Positions 50,223-58,450 of a stretch of DNA of 64,000 bases are shown here, one piece after another (position 1 is the first letter of the stretch; each line of letters starts with the position of its first letter). Under the pieces are notes generated by a model. That model ran no database searches, was not told the origin of the DNA, and worked only from the letters and a program-made list of their open reading frames with translations. The translations under genes were made by a program, and so were the position numbers. Source of the DNA: Verrucomicrobiia bacterium (GTDB lineage: Bacteria > Verrucomicrobiota > Verrucomicrobiia > Verrucomicrobiales > DEV007); the NCBI GenBank assembly GCA_030427505.1, contig JAUICH010000028.1:1-64000 (forward strand). The letters are read 5' to 3'.

Positions 50223-51587
50223 GTGAACGCCACGGAACTCAGATCGCTGCTGGAGCGGCTCGGCATTTCGCCCAACCGGAAGCTGGGCCAGAGCTTCCTG
50301 GTGGACGAAAACCTGGCGCGCTGGATCGTGGATCAATTGCGGCCGGAGCCGGAAGACGTGGTGATCGAGGTGGGGCCCGGCGCCGGGGCGTTGACGGAAT
50401 GGTTGGCGGGCCAGGTGCGGCGGCTCATCCTGGTGGAGTTCGACCGCGGCCTGGCGGAGAACCTGAGAAACACCCTGGGCCAGCGCCCGGGCGTGGAAGT
50501 GGTGGAGGCGGACGCCGTGGGCTACGACCTGCGGCCCCTCTTCGCGGAAGGGCCGGTGAAGTTCATTGGGAACCTGCCCTACTCCTCCGGCACGGCCATC
50601 CTCCAGACGTTCCTGGATAACCCCAGCCCGGTCGCCGAGGCCGTGGTGATGCTCCAGCAGGAAGTGGCGGACCGCATCGCGGCGGAGCCGAGGACGAAGG
50701 ACTACGGAAAGCTGTCATTGCAGATCCAGAGCCGCTGGACGGTGCGCCGCCTGAAGACCATGGGTCCGGAAGGGTTCTGGCCCCGCCCACAGGTAGACAG
50801 CACGGTCATTCACCTGAAGCCACGCGACCGGCGCGAGCTGCCGGCCTTTGACGAAAAGCTGTTCGGCTCCCTGGTGAAGCGCGGCTTTGCCCAGCGGCGG
50901 AAGCAATTGCGCAAGAACCTGAACGTGGAACACGAATGCTGGGCCACCATAACGCGGGAGTTGGACCTTCCGGAAACGGTCCGCGCGGAGGAGATGAGCC
51001 TGAAGCAGTGGGTGGACCTGGTGATGCGGCTGGACGAACATCCGCTGAGCGCGCATCCGCAGTCGGGCGAAGAACTTTTCGACGTGGTGGACGAGCAGAA
51101 CCAGGTGGTCGAACAACGCCCCCGCGCGGAGGTGCACCGGGACAAGCTGATACACCGCGCGACGCACATCTTTGTATTCAATTCCAAGGGCGAACTGTTT
51201 TTGCAGAAGCGCAGTCAGCTCAAGGATTCCTCTCCCGGCAAATGGGACTCCAGCGCGGCGGGTCACCTGGACGTGGGCGAGCCGTATGAGGCCGCCGCCC
51301 TTCGCGAACTGGAAGAAGAACTAGGTATCTCCGGCGTCCCGGTGGAGAAGCTGGCTCTCCTCACTCCCAGCGCGAACACGGGCTGGGAGTTCGTGGAACT
51401 CTTCCGGGCTGAGTATTCAGGGAAGGTCCGCTGGCCGGGGGCGGAGATTGAGACGGGCGCGTTCTTCCCGGTGGCGGTCCTGGACGACTGGGTGGCAAGA
51501 CGGCCCGGGGACTTTGCGAGTGGGTTCGTGGAATGCTGGAAGGTGTATCGGGGGAACGAAGACAGCGGCGGGAACTTGGGGAGATAG
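50223..51587 (+). CDS. RsmA (KsgA) fused to a NUDIX hydrolase
   Basis: 454 aa with a GTG start. Residues 1-about 270 are the 16S rRNA adenine-1518/1519 dimethyltransferase: GQSFLVDENLARWIVDQL, SAM motif VIEVGPGAGALTEWL, NLPY catalytic tetrad (117-120), and the C-terminal helices with KRGFAQRRKQLRKNL. From about 285 a YfcD/IPP-isomerase-like NUDIX domain follows, with a perfect Nudix box G347-x5-E353-x7-R361-E362-x2-E365-E366-x-G368. No stop or frameshift separates them, and both motif sets look intact. Fusion is unusual, since the two are normally separate genes. Ribosome biogenesis could be coupled to a nucleotide or isoprenoid-diphosphate sanitising step, which is inference. Confidence 0.93.
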   Translation: MNATELRSLLERLGISPNRKLGQSFLVDENLARWIVDQLRPEPEDVVIEVGPGAGALTEWLAGQVRRLILVEFDRGLAENLRNTLGQRPGVEVVEADAVGYDLRPLFAEGPVKFIGNLPYSSGTAILQTFLDNPSPVAEAVVMLQQEVADRIAAEPRTKDYGKLSLQIQSRWTVRRLKTMGPEGFWPRPQVDSTVIHLKPRDRRELPAFDEKLFGSLVKRGFAQRRKQLRKNLNVEHECWATITRELDLPETVRAEEMSLKQWVDLVMRLDEHPLSAHPQSGEELFDVVDEQNQVVEQRPRAEVHRDKLIHRATHIFVFNSKGELFLQKRSQLKDSSPGKWDSSAAGHLDVGEPYEAAALRELEEELGISGVPVEKLALLTPSANTGWEFVELFRAEYSGKVRWPGAEIETGAFFPVAVLDDWVARRPGDFASGFVECWKVYRGNEDSGGNLGR

Positions 51588-52038
51588 ACCACAGATGACA
51601 CGGATGGCACGGATAGTTTTTTTGGCATGACGGTTGGGATAGATCCTAACAGGGCTGCGAAGTATCCTATTTCTGCTTTCGTGAACGGGGATACCGGAGC
51701 GATGGAGTTCGCTTTGTGGATGAAACCACAGAGAACACGGAGGACACAGAGATTAAAGAGAATCGTACGTGGCAGAAGGTGGTCCTCGACCTCCGGGCGA
51801 GGAACTCGCGTGCCGGGCAGAAAACTAGAAACGGAGGCTTCGATACGGATTGGGGAACATTGATAGACCAGAAAGGTTCTAACAAGAGAAGCAACAAAGT
51901 CTTGATATTGCCGGGGTCTCTTCAGACAGCGATGCGGAGTGACGAACGAAGAATTGAAGAGATGAAAAGAATTATGAAATTTAATCTTCCGAAACATATT
52001 CAATTTGAAGGTAAGAATTCGTAGATCATTTTAGTGAT
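51588..52038. other. Repeat debris upstream of a HEPN-like gene
   Basis: 451 bp without a gene. It carries 'accacagatgacacggatgg' (51590-51609), 'gaaccacagagaacac'-type sequence near 51722-51750, and half of a REPIN-like element at 51776-51816. Such CACAGAGAACACAG-like strings are common dispersed repeats in many environmental bacteria. Composition turns AT-rich from about 51890. Confidence 0.5.
51776..51816 (+). repeat. Half REPIN-like element, copy C (41 bp)
   Basis: AAGGTGG followed by a perfect hairpin TCCTCG-ACCTCCGGG-CGAGGA and ACTCGCGTGCCGG. It corresponds to one end only of copies A, B and D. The partner end is not present in the following 150 bp, so this looks like a REP singlet. 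Confidence 0.7.
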
Positions 52039-52650
52039 ATGAAAACCTCGGAAGAAGCAATGTGGCCATCTTCTGATTCATCCTTCTTAGATTATTCTGG
52101 AAGTGATGAGGGATTCGGATTTTTTCAACCAAGTGCGGGTGATTGGGAAAATTACGCGGAAGGTTATCGGTCCGCTGCTTTTCATCTAATGGATCAGCTT
52201 GCCAGTGAAGGCGGTAGGACGTTGGGGGCTGCTATTCGCTATCCTATCGTTTATTTGTTTCGACATTCTATAGAAGTATACCTCAAATCAATTCATCGAG
52301 AAGCGGCGCAACTTTTAGATAATCTTTCGAATCCAGACACTGTGCATGACCTTACAAAACTCTGGACAGAGTTGAGGCCTCTAGTAGAAGAAATTTGGCC
52401 GGACGGAGATCGAAAGGACTTGGACAATGTGGGGCGTTTGATCGCCGAAATTAGCATCCTTGATCCTGCGTCTTACTCATTTAGGTATCCTACGGCAAAG
52501 AATGGGACTCCTTCTCATCATGGAGATCCGTATATCAATTTTTCAAACTTTCGAAAAGCCGCCAAGGAATTGTCGAATTTTTTCGACGGTATATCTCTAG
52601 GAGTTAGTGTTTATTTGGATTGGAAGTCTGAAAGATCTTCAGTCTATTGA
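52039..52650 (+). CDS. HEPN-like hypothetical protein
   Basis: 203 aa with AT-rich codon use unlike its neighbours. Residues about 60-115 are helical and resemble HEPN-type bundles: RYPIVYLFRHSIEVYLKSIH with an Arg-x-His arrangement, then VHDLTKLWTELRPLVEEIWP. Related sequences are found in mobile and defence-associated islands. No partner nucleotidyltransferase (MNT) gene is adjacent. Its 3' end overlaps the 3' end of the HyuAB gene by 12 bp on the opposite strand, consistent with recent insertion here. Function is not assigned, and nuclease activity is unproven. Confidence 0.65.
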   Translation: MKTSEEAMWPSSDSSFLDYSGSDEGFGFFQPSAGDWENYAEGYRSAAFHLMDQLASEGGRTLGAAIRYPIVYLFRHSIEVYLKSIHREAAQLLDNLSNPDTVHDLTKLWTELRPLVEEIWPDGDRKDLDNVGRLIAEISILDPASYSFRYPTAKNGTPSHHGDPYINFSNFRKAAKELSNFFDGISLGVSVYLDWKSERSSVY

Positions 52651-55600
52651 TGCCTCCCCAAACCCGCCACCACCCGGCGTCTCCAGCCTCAAGCGATCAT
52701 AGGTGATGGCGTGGATCTGGGTGACGGCGTCCAGGGTGGTGCCGATGTCTTCGTCTTCGCCAGCGGCTTTGGGTTTTCCTTCGTGTAGGGCGCCCAGGCC
52801 GCCTAACAGGATCTGCTGTCCGGAGGCGCCGGGCTCGCCGCCTTCCAGGCCGTAGGGGCCTTGGGTGCGGTGCTGGGTGAGGAGGGAAATCGTCAGGGAC
52901 TTCAGGAAACGGAATTCCCGGACCAAGCCGTCGCCGCCGCGGTGTTTCCCTTTGCCTCCGCTGCCTTTGCGCAGGGCGAAGGTCTCGAGGCGGACGGGGT
53001 AGCGGTGCTCGAGGATTTCGGGATCGGTGATGGCGGTATTCGTCATGTGGGTGTGCAGACCGCTGGCGCCGCCGTAGCCCGGTCCCGCGCCCGCGCCGCC
53101 GCCGATGGTTTCGTAGTAGCCAAAGGTGTCGTCGCCGAAGATGAGGTTGTTCATGGTGCCCTGGCTACAGGCCTGGATGGCGAAGAGTTTCAGAATCGTG
53201 TCCACCACGCGCTGGCTGGTCTCCACATTACCGCCGACGACCGCCGGGCATTGGTTAGGATCTTCGGGAAACTCGGGGTTCAGGAAGCAGGTGGGCAGGT
53301 GCACGGACACGTCGCGGAGCAGGCCTTCGTTCAGAGGCAGGTCGCTCTGGGTCCAGAGGCGGAAGCAGTAGAGAATGACGCTGCGGACAATGGCGGGCGT
53401 GGCGTTCAGGTTGCCGGGGTGGGCGTGGCTGGTGCCGGTGAAGTCCAGGGACAGGGCGCCGCCGCTTACCTTGGCGGTCAGGCGAATGACCGTGCCGTCG
53501 TCGAGGTGTTCCTCCACTTCGCCGCCCTGGAAGCCAGACTCCTCCAGCTTGCGCCGCAGGGCGGTCTGGGACTGGGCGGCCAGTTCGTCCAGGCGGCGGC
53601 GCACTTCCGTACCGCCGTGGGTCTGGATAAGCTGGGCGAGGGCCTCGGCGCCGCGATGGTTGGAGGCGGCCTGGGCGCGCAGGTCGGACAAGTTGTCCGC
53701 CACGTTGCGCGTGGGGTGGGGAGATTCGAGCAGCAGCGTTTCGAGTTCGTCGAAGCGGTCCTCGCCGCCTTCAATGAGCCGGGTGGGCGCGATGACCACG
53801 CCTTCCTCCGCCAGGCAGGTCGCATTCGCGGGCATGGAGCCGGGGGAGATGCCGCCGAGCTCGGCGTGGTGCGCCCGGTTGGCGACGTAAGCGATGAGCG
53901 TTCCGGCTTCGTCGAAGACCGGCGTGATGAGCGTCACGTCCGGCAGGTGAGAACCTCCGAAGGCCGGGTGATTCGTCACGATGGTGTCGCCGGGCCGCAT
54001 CTCGATCTGGCGAGCCACTTCGCGGACACAGAGACCCAGAGCGCCGAGGTGCACCGGAATGTGCGGGGCGTTCACGACCAGTTCGCCGCGCCCATCGAGC
54101 AGGGCACAGGAGAAGTCTTCGCGCTCTTTAACATTGGTGGAGACGGCGGAACGCTGGAGCATGGCGCCCATTTCCGTGACGATGGACTCGAACCGGTGGC
54201 GGAAGAGTTCGCGCGTGACCGAGCCGGCGGTAGCGACTCCGGCTTCGGCTCCGGCGGGTTCCGCTTCCCTGACAAAATTCCCATCCGGCGGAATGGGGGC
54301 GGTGTCGTCTTCAAAATCGACGTCGTCGCTTTTCGTGAGGATGAGCGAACCGCGCGAGCCGGTCTGAAGGCTCCAGCCTTCCTTGAGAAACAGGGTGCTA
54401 AAAGGGTCCTGCACGATGAGCGGACCCGTCAGGGAACCGCCCGGCTCCAGGGTGTGGCGTTGGAGAAAGCTCGACCGGCCCCTGTTTCCGGCGGAAGAGC
54501 GGGGCGAAGATTCGGCGACACCATGAGGCCCAGTCTCGTCCTGCTTCCAATGCTCAGCCTCAGTCTTGGCGGCCTGGGTGGAGACCACGACGCGCAGGGA
54601 GACCAGCTCGATGGCGCGTTTGCCGGGGGGCAGGAAACCGTAAACTTCGTGGTACTGGTCGCGGAAGAGAGTGGGGAGTGTGTCAGGATCTTCGAAGTCG
54701 ATCGCCAGGGGCGTGTCCTGACCGCGGAAGCGCAGCTCCGCCAGGCGGCGCCGGACTTGGATGGAAAGGCCCGTGCCCGCTTCAGCCTCCAGAGACTGAC
54801 GGGCTTGTTGGGAAAGCGCCTCCAGCCAGGGGCCAACCTCTTCGCGGACCGTTTCCAGATCGCCCAGCACCTGGCGTTCGGCGAAGCGTTCGATGACCGC
54901 CGCGTGCAGGCCGTAGGCGCTGAGCAGCCCCGCCTCCGGCGGCACCAGGAGGGTGCGGACGCCGAGGCGCTCCGCGATGTCGCAGGCGTGCAGCGGACCC
55001 GCGCCGCCAAAGGCCACCAGGGCGTAGTCCGCCGGGTCCACCCCTTCGCGGACGGAGATGGCGCGGATGGCGTCGGCCATCTGCTCCGTGGAAATGGCGG
55101 CCAGGCCGAGAAGAAATTCGCGGCTGACTTCGCTGGTCTCCAGGCCCGCGCGGCCCTGCAACTCCAGCGCCCGTTCGCGGGCCTGGGCCAGGTTTTCTTC
55201 CCCTAACGGAATACCAAAGTTATCCGGGTCGATCCGGCCCAGGAGGAGGTTCACGTCCGTGATGGTGAGCGGGCCGCCGCGTCCGTAGCAAGCCGGGCCG
55301 GGGTCCGCGCCCGCCGATTCCGGACCCACGCGCAGGCCCGCCTCCGTCCACTGGCAAATGGAGCCGCCGCCCGAGGCGACCGTGGCGATCTTCAAGGCCG
55401 GAGCCAGCAAACGGGCCGCGCCGACGCGTTGCTCGAAGCGGTATTGGAAATCGCCATCGTACCGGGCCACGTCCGTGCTGGTGCCGCCCATGTCGAAGGT
55501 GAGCACTTTCTCGAATCCCAGGCTGCGGGCCACCGCCGCCGCGCCGACCACGCCGCCCGCCGGGCCGCTCAGCAGACTGTCCTTGGGACGGAAAGAAGCC

Positions 55601-56640
55601 GTGGTTTCCAGGCCGCCCGCGCTGGTCATGGTGAGCAGTTGCGTGTCCTCGCCCAGGCGGGTGCGGACGTGGTCGATGAAGGCCTGCATGACCGGCGTCA
55701 GGTAGGCGTCCACCACGGCGGTCTCCGCGCGGGGCAGGATCTTGATGAGCGGCGCGAGCTGGGAGGACAGCGAGACGTGCTCGAAGCCCAGCTCCAGCAG
55801 CCAGTCGCGCAGTTGCGTTTCGTGCTCTGGGTTCCGGTAGCCATGGAGCAGGGCCACCGCCGCCATGCGGACGCCGCTGCCGAGGGCGGCCTGGGCGCTA
55901 TCCTTCAAAGCCGGGTCGTCCAGGTGCAGCGGCTGGATGACGGAGCCGTCCGCCGCGAGCCGTTCCGGCACCTCGATGGCGGTCTGGTAGAGCGGCTCGG
56001 GCAGGTGATGTTCCAGGGCAAAGAGGTCCGGCCGCCGCTGGTCGCGGATGCGGAGCAGGTCGCCAAAGCCCCGCGTGATGAAGAAGGCCGCCGGCGCGCC
56101 CTTGCCCTCCAGCAGGGCATTCGTCCCCCGCGTCGTGGCCAGGCGGAGGTCGATGGGCGGAAATGCCTTCGCCAGCCCGGTGCCGGTCAGGAGCCGCGCG
56201 CCCAGGACGGGGGCCTCCTCGCCAGAGGAAAGCTCCAGGCTGGTGGGCGGGCTGGCGGGGTCCAGCTCGAGAACTCCGGCGCCACTGCCAGCGGAAGAAG
56301 TTGAGAAGCTAAGCATTCCACTGGCTGCGTCCCAGCCGGTGACTTCGGCGGTGGCGTCGCCCAGGCGGACGGTGAAGCCTTCGAAAAAGCCATCAGGCGC
56401 GGACCACTGGCGGGGCAGGTCCAGGCGGGCTTCCGCCGGGCTGGGGACGGAATTCACCGTCACCCGCAGCTTACCGGAGGAAAGCACCTTCACGAAGCGG
56501 GCGGACCCGTCGCCGTCGCCGTCCGGCGGCAAGCCGAAGCAATCGGTAAAGGTACCGCCGGTATCCACGCGGATCCGCCAGGCGGGAGAGGAGGAAGAGG
56601 AAGCAGAAACAGCAGCAGGGGACTGGGAATCGGAATTCAC
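52639..56640 (-). CDS. HyuA-HyuB fusion (5-oxoprolinase type)
   Basis: 1333 aa with a GTG start. The N-terminal ATP-dependent HyuA part has RVDTGGTFTDCFG near 25-37, ATTRGTNALLEGKGAPAAFF and the second phosphate loop FDMGGTSTDVA. A HyuB part begins near residue 810 (VTRELFRHRFESIVTEMGAM, then VTNHPAFGGSHLPDV and GGGAGAGPGYGG). The length and order match ATP-dependent 5-oxoprolinases that open pyroglutamate to glutamate, but hydantoinases and acetophenone carboxylases share them. No neighbour suggests the substrate. It is a single gene; the stop overlaps the HEPN-like gene on the other strand. Confidence 0.95.
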   Translation of the reverse strand: MNSDSQSPAAVSASSSSSPAWRIRVDTGGTFTDCFGLPPDGDGDGSARFVKVLSSGKLRVTVNSVPSPAEARLDLPRQWSAPDGFFEGFTVRLGDATAEVTGWDAASGMLSFSTSSAGSGAGVLELDPASPPTSLELSSGEEAPVLGARLLTGTGLAKAFPPIDLRLATTRGTNALLEGKGAPAAFFITRGFGDLLRIRDQRRPDLFALEHHLPEPLYQTAIEVPERLAADGSVIQPLHLDDPALKDSAQAALGSGVRMAAVALLHGYRNPEHETQLRDWLLELGFEHVSLSSQLAPLIKILPRAETAVVDAYLTPVMQAFIDHVRTRLGEDTQLLTMTSAGGLETTASFRPKDSLLSGPAGGVVGAAAVARSLGFEKVLTFDMGGTSTDVARYDGDFQYRFEQRVGAARLLAPALKIATVASGGGSICQWTEAGLRVGPESAGADPGPACYGRGGPLTITDVNLLLGRIDPDNFGIPLGEENLAQARERALELQGRAGLETSEVSREFLLGLAAISTEQMADAIRAISVREGVDPADYALVAFGGAGPLHACDIAERLGVRTLLVPPEAGLLSAYGLHAAVIERFAERQVLGDLETVREEVGPWLEALSQQARQSLEAEAGTGLSIQVRRRLAELRFRGQDTPLAIDFEDPDTLPTLFRDQYHEVYGFLPPGKRAIELVSLRVVVSTQAAKTEAEHWKQDETGPHGVAESSPRSSAGNRGRSSFLQRHTLEPGGSLTGPLIVQDPFSTLFLKEGWSLQTGSRGSLILTKSDDVDFEDDTAPIPPDGNFVREAEPAGAEAGVATAGSVTRELFRHRFESIVTEMGAMLQRSAVSTNVKEREDFSCALLDGRGELVVNAPHIPVHLGALGLCVREVARQIEMRPGDTIVTNHPAFGGSHLPDVTLITPVFDEAGTLIAYVANRAHHAELGGISPGSMPANATCLAEEGVVIAPTRLIEGGEDRFDELETLLLESPHPTRNVADNLSDLRAQAASNHRGAEALAQLIQTHGGTEVRRRLDELAAQSQTALRRKLEESGFQGGEVEEHLDDGTVIRLTAKVSGGALSLDFTGTSHAHPGNLNATPAIVRSVILYCFRLWTQSDLPLNEGLLRDVSVHLPTCFLNPEFPEDPNQCPAVVGGNVETSQRVVDTILKLFAIQACSQGTMNNLIFGDDTFGYYETIGGGAGAGPGYGGASGLHTHMTNTAITDPEILEHRYPVRLETFALRKGSGGKGKHRGGDGLVREFRFLKSLTISLLTQHRTQGPYGLEGGEPGASGQQILLGGLGALHEGKPKAAGEDEDIGTTLDAVTQIHAITYDRLRLETPGGGGFGEASID

Positions 56641-56692
56641 AACACGGAAAAAAGGAGCGGGAAGCGTTCCGGCGCAATGGAAAAGAGGGCCT

Positions 56693-56792
56693 GCGGCCCT
56701 GATCTGGGATACAGGATGCGAATCGGAGCTGGAGATAGCCAGAGCGAAGGCAAATGCGGGGCCCGCGGCCTTGATACGAGATACAGGATGCG
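56693..56792 (+). repeat. Short direct repeat pair
   Basis: GCGGCC(C/T)TGAT followed by GATACAGGATGCG occurs at 56693-56720 and again at 56765-56792, spacing 72 bp, with a few mismatches. It sits within non-coding sequence before HyuAB. Origin and role are unknown. Confidence 0.45.
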
Positions 56793-56867
56793 GGATTGGC
56801 GTTGGGGTGGGCGGTTGGGCCGCGATTCGCGGGGTTCTTGGTTGGGAAATGGCGTTCGCTGGTGGGG

Positions 56868-57023
56868 AAGGTGGAACGCGATCTGCACGCCCGTCCGGCT
56901 CGGACCGCGTTCGCGGGAGCAGAGAAATGGGGCCTCGCGGGTATTCTTGGACATCCGGTGGCCTCCGTTGTGATTCGAAGGCCCGGTTCGCGAGTTCCTA
57001 GCCCGGAGGTCGAGGACCACCTT
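56868..57023 (+). repeat. REPIN-like dispersed element, copy D (156 bp)
   Basis: The left end is AAGGTGG with stem GAACGCG (56874-56880) pairing with CGCGTTC. Its loop is enlarged by an inserted GTCCG-GCT-CGGAC hairpin. The right end, read on minus, is AAGGTGG with TCCTCG-ACCTCCGGG-CTAGGA (one mismatch). Internal landmarks match copies A and B, and about 30 bp are missing from the middle. Confidence 0.72.
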
Positions 57024-57074
57024 TCGCGGCGTTTGCCCACCGGTTTTTCTTCAACGAACCGGTCGATCGAAGGG

Positions 57075-57174
57075 CCGGTCACGCATCGGTCACACTTATG
57101 TCACACTTTTTGTGTGACCAATGCGTGACCGGTGTCGCGTTTCGGTCACACTTTTTTGTGACCAAAGCGTGACC
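57075..57174. repeat. GGTCAC-based nested palindrome array
   Basis: The arms CCGGTCACGCAT-C-GGTCACAC (57075-57095) and their complement (57112-57132) agree at 20 of 21 positions around a 16-nt loop. Inside, GTCACAC-TTTTT-GTGTGAC can pair instead. A second unit follows: GGTCACA (57144-57150) with TGTGACC (57157-57163), flanked by GCG-TTT and AAA-GCG segments, ending GTGACC at 57174. The GGTCAC/GTGACC word occurs seven times in 100 bp. Function is unknown: a binding array, a fold-back element or an mRNA structure are all possible. Confidence 0.65.
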
Positions 57175-57451
57175 AGAGAAGAGAAGAGAAGAATAAGGAA
57201 GAGAGAGCGAGAGAAAGCGCGCTCGCGCGGGTCCGGCCCCTGGCTTGGAGGAGCATGGAACGAAGGCTGGGGAGGGGTGGCGAAGAAAATTCCGGTCAGG
57301 GGATTTTTTTTCGTTGCGTCTTCAGGCGGGATGAGCGAGATTAAGTCAAATCTTCTCGCTTCCGTTTCGCTTTTCTCTGACTCCTTGCCTTTTGCCTGCC
57401 GTTTCTCTCGGCTCCGTAGCCGCCATCCGATCCTCGCCCGGTCTGACCTGC

Positions 57452-58117
57452 TTAACTTTTCTCCGAATCCTGGATCTCGTTGTCAGCCGGTTTGTCTGTT
57501 GCCTCCGTTTCCTCCTCCGGCTGATACAGGCCCTGCTCCAGGACATAAGCCGCGACGGCGCGGGTGATCCACTCTTCCGGGTAGTCGCCATCCCGGATCT
57601 CGGTGGCGGAGGCGGGGTGATCGAAAGGGACGCGGAGCGAGCGCCAGCCGGGACGCCCGGTGTAGCTGCTTGCGCCGCCGTTTCCGTTGCCCTTCGTCTG
57701 GCGGCCCATGACGATGAAGGTCAGATGGTCGCGCAGGTAGTCCGCCCGCGTCCAACGGTCGATCTGGGCCCACTGATCGTCGCCGAGGATCCAGAACAAC
57801 TCCGCGCCCGGGAACTGGTTCTCAAAATGTTCGACCGTCTGCCAGGAATACGAAGGCGGTTCGCGGTCGATTTCGTAGGACGAAGCGCTGGCCCAGTCCC
57901 AGCCTTCTTCTTGGAGAGAAAGCTCGATCATTTCCAGGCGCTGCCGGCTGCGGGCTTCGTTTCCGGCTTCCTTGAAAGGCGAGCGGCGGCAGGGGATGAA
58001 GATGACACGGTCCAGGTCCGCCGCCTCATGCGCGGTCTCGGCCATGGACAGGTGACCCAGGTGAATGGGATCAAAGGTGCCGCCAAAGAGGCCGATTCTT
58101 TCCGGGTCGCCGTTCAA
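57452..58117 (-). CDS. nadD: Nicotinate-nucleotide adenylyltransferase
   Basis: 221 aa, TTG start (58115-58117). GLFGGTFDPIHLGHLSMAET gives the nucleotidyltransferase HxGH motif (H19, H22). FIPCRRSPFKE and SATEIRDGDYPEEWITRAVA fit NadD, which joins nicotinate mononucleotide and ATP to deaminoNAD in the NAD pathway. The final motif reads ASATEIR rather than the usual ISSTxIR, a mild deviation. The C-terminal tail after VAAYVLEQGLY is an extra 20 or so acidic residues. It stands apart from rsfS and obgE, which often accompany nadD. Confidence 0.92.
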   Translation of the reverse strand: MNGDPERIGLFGGTFDPIHLGHLSMAETAHEAADLDRVIFIPCRRSPFKEAGNEARSRQRLEMIELSLQEEGWDWASASSYEIDREPPSYSWQTVEHFENQFPGAELFWILGDDQWAQIDRWTRADYLRDHLTFIVMGRQTKGNGNGGASSYTGRPGWRSLRVPFDHPASATEIRDGDYPEEWITRAVAAYVLEQGLYQPEEETEATDKPADNEIQDSEKS

Positions 58118-58450
58118 GCGGGTTGGTTGAGGAGAGTGGGGTGGAAAAGTCCACCCTGTCCCACCCGGCGGGGAAGTTCAACCGGGAAGCGTGCTGGCGA
58201 GGTTGGCGGCGCGTTGACCGGTCACCGGTCTCAAACGCAAACTCAGTTTCAATCCATGCGGCGAGCATTCCCCCTCCTTGGCGGGGGAAGCGAATTTGCA
58301 ATGAGAGCGCGTCCCGTGAGCCGCGCCCTGGAAGGGCGGCCTTTCAGGGCGCGGTGCGGAAGGGAGGGGCTTTTGGTGGGGTGCCTGTTGCAAAACCCAC
58401 TTTCTGGCCTGCTTCTGGAAAAGAAAAAATCTGCTGAACCATTTGCCTCC
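58118..58450. other. Intergenic region with REP-like hairpin
   Basis: 333 bp. A hairpin at 58321-58354, CCGCGCCCTG and CAGGGCGCGG with an inner stem, matches the GCCCTGGAAGGGC type of repeat also seen near 27470. No gene is supported. The nadD promoter should lie within 58118-58300. Confidence 0.5.
58321..58354. repeat. REP-like GC-rich hairpin
   Basis: CCGCGCCCTG pairs perfectly with CAGGGCGCGG (10 bp) across 14 nt that contain AAGG and CCTT as an inner stem. The GCCCTGGAAGGGC wording recalls the hairpin at 27468-27480. Confidence 0.6.

Larger units (their letters stand above)
56641..57451. other. Intergenic region rich in repeats and palindromes
   Basis: 811 bp between the nadD stop and the HyuAB start with no supported gene. 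It contains a direct repeat (56693-56720 and 56765-56792), REPIN-like copy D (56868-57023), the GGTCAC palindrome array (57075-57174), and a purine run to about 57217. The HyuAB promoter should lie near its left end. Confidence 0.6.

Noticed and set aside
52861-55206. Long open frame opposite the HyuA-HyuB gene
   Set aside because: It is the antisense shadow of a strongly supported gene. GC-rich codons with few stops give such frames, and the sequence is Gln/Arg/Gly-rich with no motifs.
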